A DNA stretch of 5,994 nucleotides, taken from the NCBI GenBank assembly GCA_950063125.1, contig CATLZI010000134.1, positions 1 through 5,994 of the forward strand, given 5' to 3'. Both the position numbers and the translations under genes were made by a program. Under the pieces are notes generated by a model that saw nothing but the letters and a program-made list of their open reading frames with translations, ran no database searches and was not told the DNA's origin. The first letter of the stretch is position 1. Each line of letters starts with the position of its first letter. Below, piece by piece: positions 5,591 through 5,994 of this stretch. The stretch comes from an uncultured Porticoccus sp. (lineage in GTDB: Bacteria > Pseudomonadota > Gammaproteobacteria > Pseudomonadales > Porticoccaceae).

Positions 5591-5994
5591 GTGAGGAAAA
5601 CCGGGTTTCTATTAAGTTTGTGTGTGCTGGCGACGTGCTGGCTGCCATCAGCATTTGCTGAGTTCGCCATCGAAATTACCCAGGGCGTCGACAACCCGAC
5701 CCGTATCGCCATTTCACCGATGACGCTCGGCGGTCGGGCGTTGCCCGAGGATATCAGTAAAATTGTTTCGGCGGATCTGGATCGCAGTGGCCTGTTCAGT
5801 TCGATACCCCGGCAAAACATGTTGTCATTTCCCGCTCGTGAGAATGATGTCTACTTGCGTGACTGGCGGGTACTCGGTACAGAATACCTGGTGGTTGGCG
5901 ACGTGACTGATCAGGGGGGCAGTTACAAGGTGACGTTCAGCCTTATGGAAGTGGCTGGAGGGCGCTAGCTGTTTACCAAGGCTGTGGATGGAAA
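5591..5994 (+). CDS. tolB: TolB N-terminal part, cut by the window edge, with an in-frame TAG at 5966-5968
   Basis: TolB is the periplasmic protein that links TolA and Pal; the full family member is about 430 residues, an N-terminal alpha/beta domain plus a six-bladed beta-propeller. Only the N-terminal domain is visible. Residues 1-23 are a signal peptide (basic start, hydrophobic core, cleavage after A-F-A). The mature N-terminus E-F-A-I-E-I-T-Q-G-V-D is the segment that contacts TolA. Family patterns follow: LPEDISKIVSADLDRSGLF, RQNML, RDWRVLGTEYLVVGDVTDQGGSY. After residue 125 the frame meets TAG, then stays open for eight more codons (L-F-T-K-A-V-D-G) that fit TolB. The codon looks like a C-to-T change of CAG (Gln), a sequence error, or a real nonsense mutation. 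As written, only a 125-residue fragment lacking the propeller would be made. The start is GTG, one base after tolA. Confidence 0.9.

Noticed and set aside
5966..5968. Programmed recoding of TAG (amino acid insertion) in tolB
   Set aside because: TAG ends ruvA and tolR normally. No stem-loop or other recoding signal can be judged in the 26 bases left, and error or mutation is simpler.

Overview
The window reads as chromosomal core DNA from a gammaproteobacterium. The gene order is yebC, a small ORF, ruvC, ruvA, ruvB, ybgC, tolQ, tolR, tolA, tolB. This is the order I know from Pseudomonas and related Pseudomonadales/Oceanospirillales-type genomes, except for the small ORF between yebC and ruvC. 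Base composition is moderately GC-rich by eye and even throughout. All genes are on the + strand. I see no mobile element, tRNA, rRNA or CRISPR array, and no sign of recent transfer. Genus cannot be fixed from the sequence; the TolA C-terminus and the gene order fit a Pseudomonas-like or marine gammaproteobacterial lineage.

Left part (1-1031): the C-terminal three quarters of YebC (5' end outside the window) is followed by a 108-residue uncharacterised protein. That protein has a short basic N-terminal domain and a strikingly regular Glu/Ala/Pro tail. A strong intrinsic terminator closes this unit at 1001-1031.

Middle part (1032-3336): a near-perfect LexA (SOS) operator at 1086-1105 lies just upstream of ruvC. 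It is followed by ruvC, ruvA and ruvB, the complete Holliday-junction branch migration and resolution machinery (RuvAB motor plus RuvC resolvase). All key catalytic residues are present.

Right part (3333-5994): ybgC overlaps the ruvB stop by 4 bases and leads without a visible terminator into tolQ, tolR, tolA and tolB. TolQ and TolR form the proton-driven inner-membrane motor, TolA spans the periplasm, and TolB is the periplasmic beta-propeller partner of Pal. From ruvC to tolB the gaps are 33, 23, -4, 21, -1, 5 and 1 bases. One long transcript is therefore possible, and the SOS operator could in principle reach the envelope genes.

Points worth a second look are an in-frame TAG in tolB 26 bases before the window end, a TolA whose long helical spacer is replaced by a short TonB-like Lys-Pro rod, the SOS box placed before ruvC rather than before ruvA, and the pentapeptide-repeat acidic protein. 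I do not find a wholly new system; these are variations on well-known genes.
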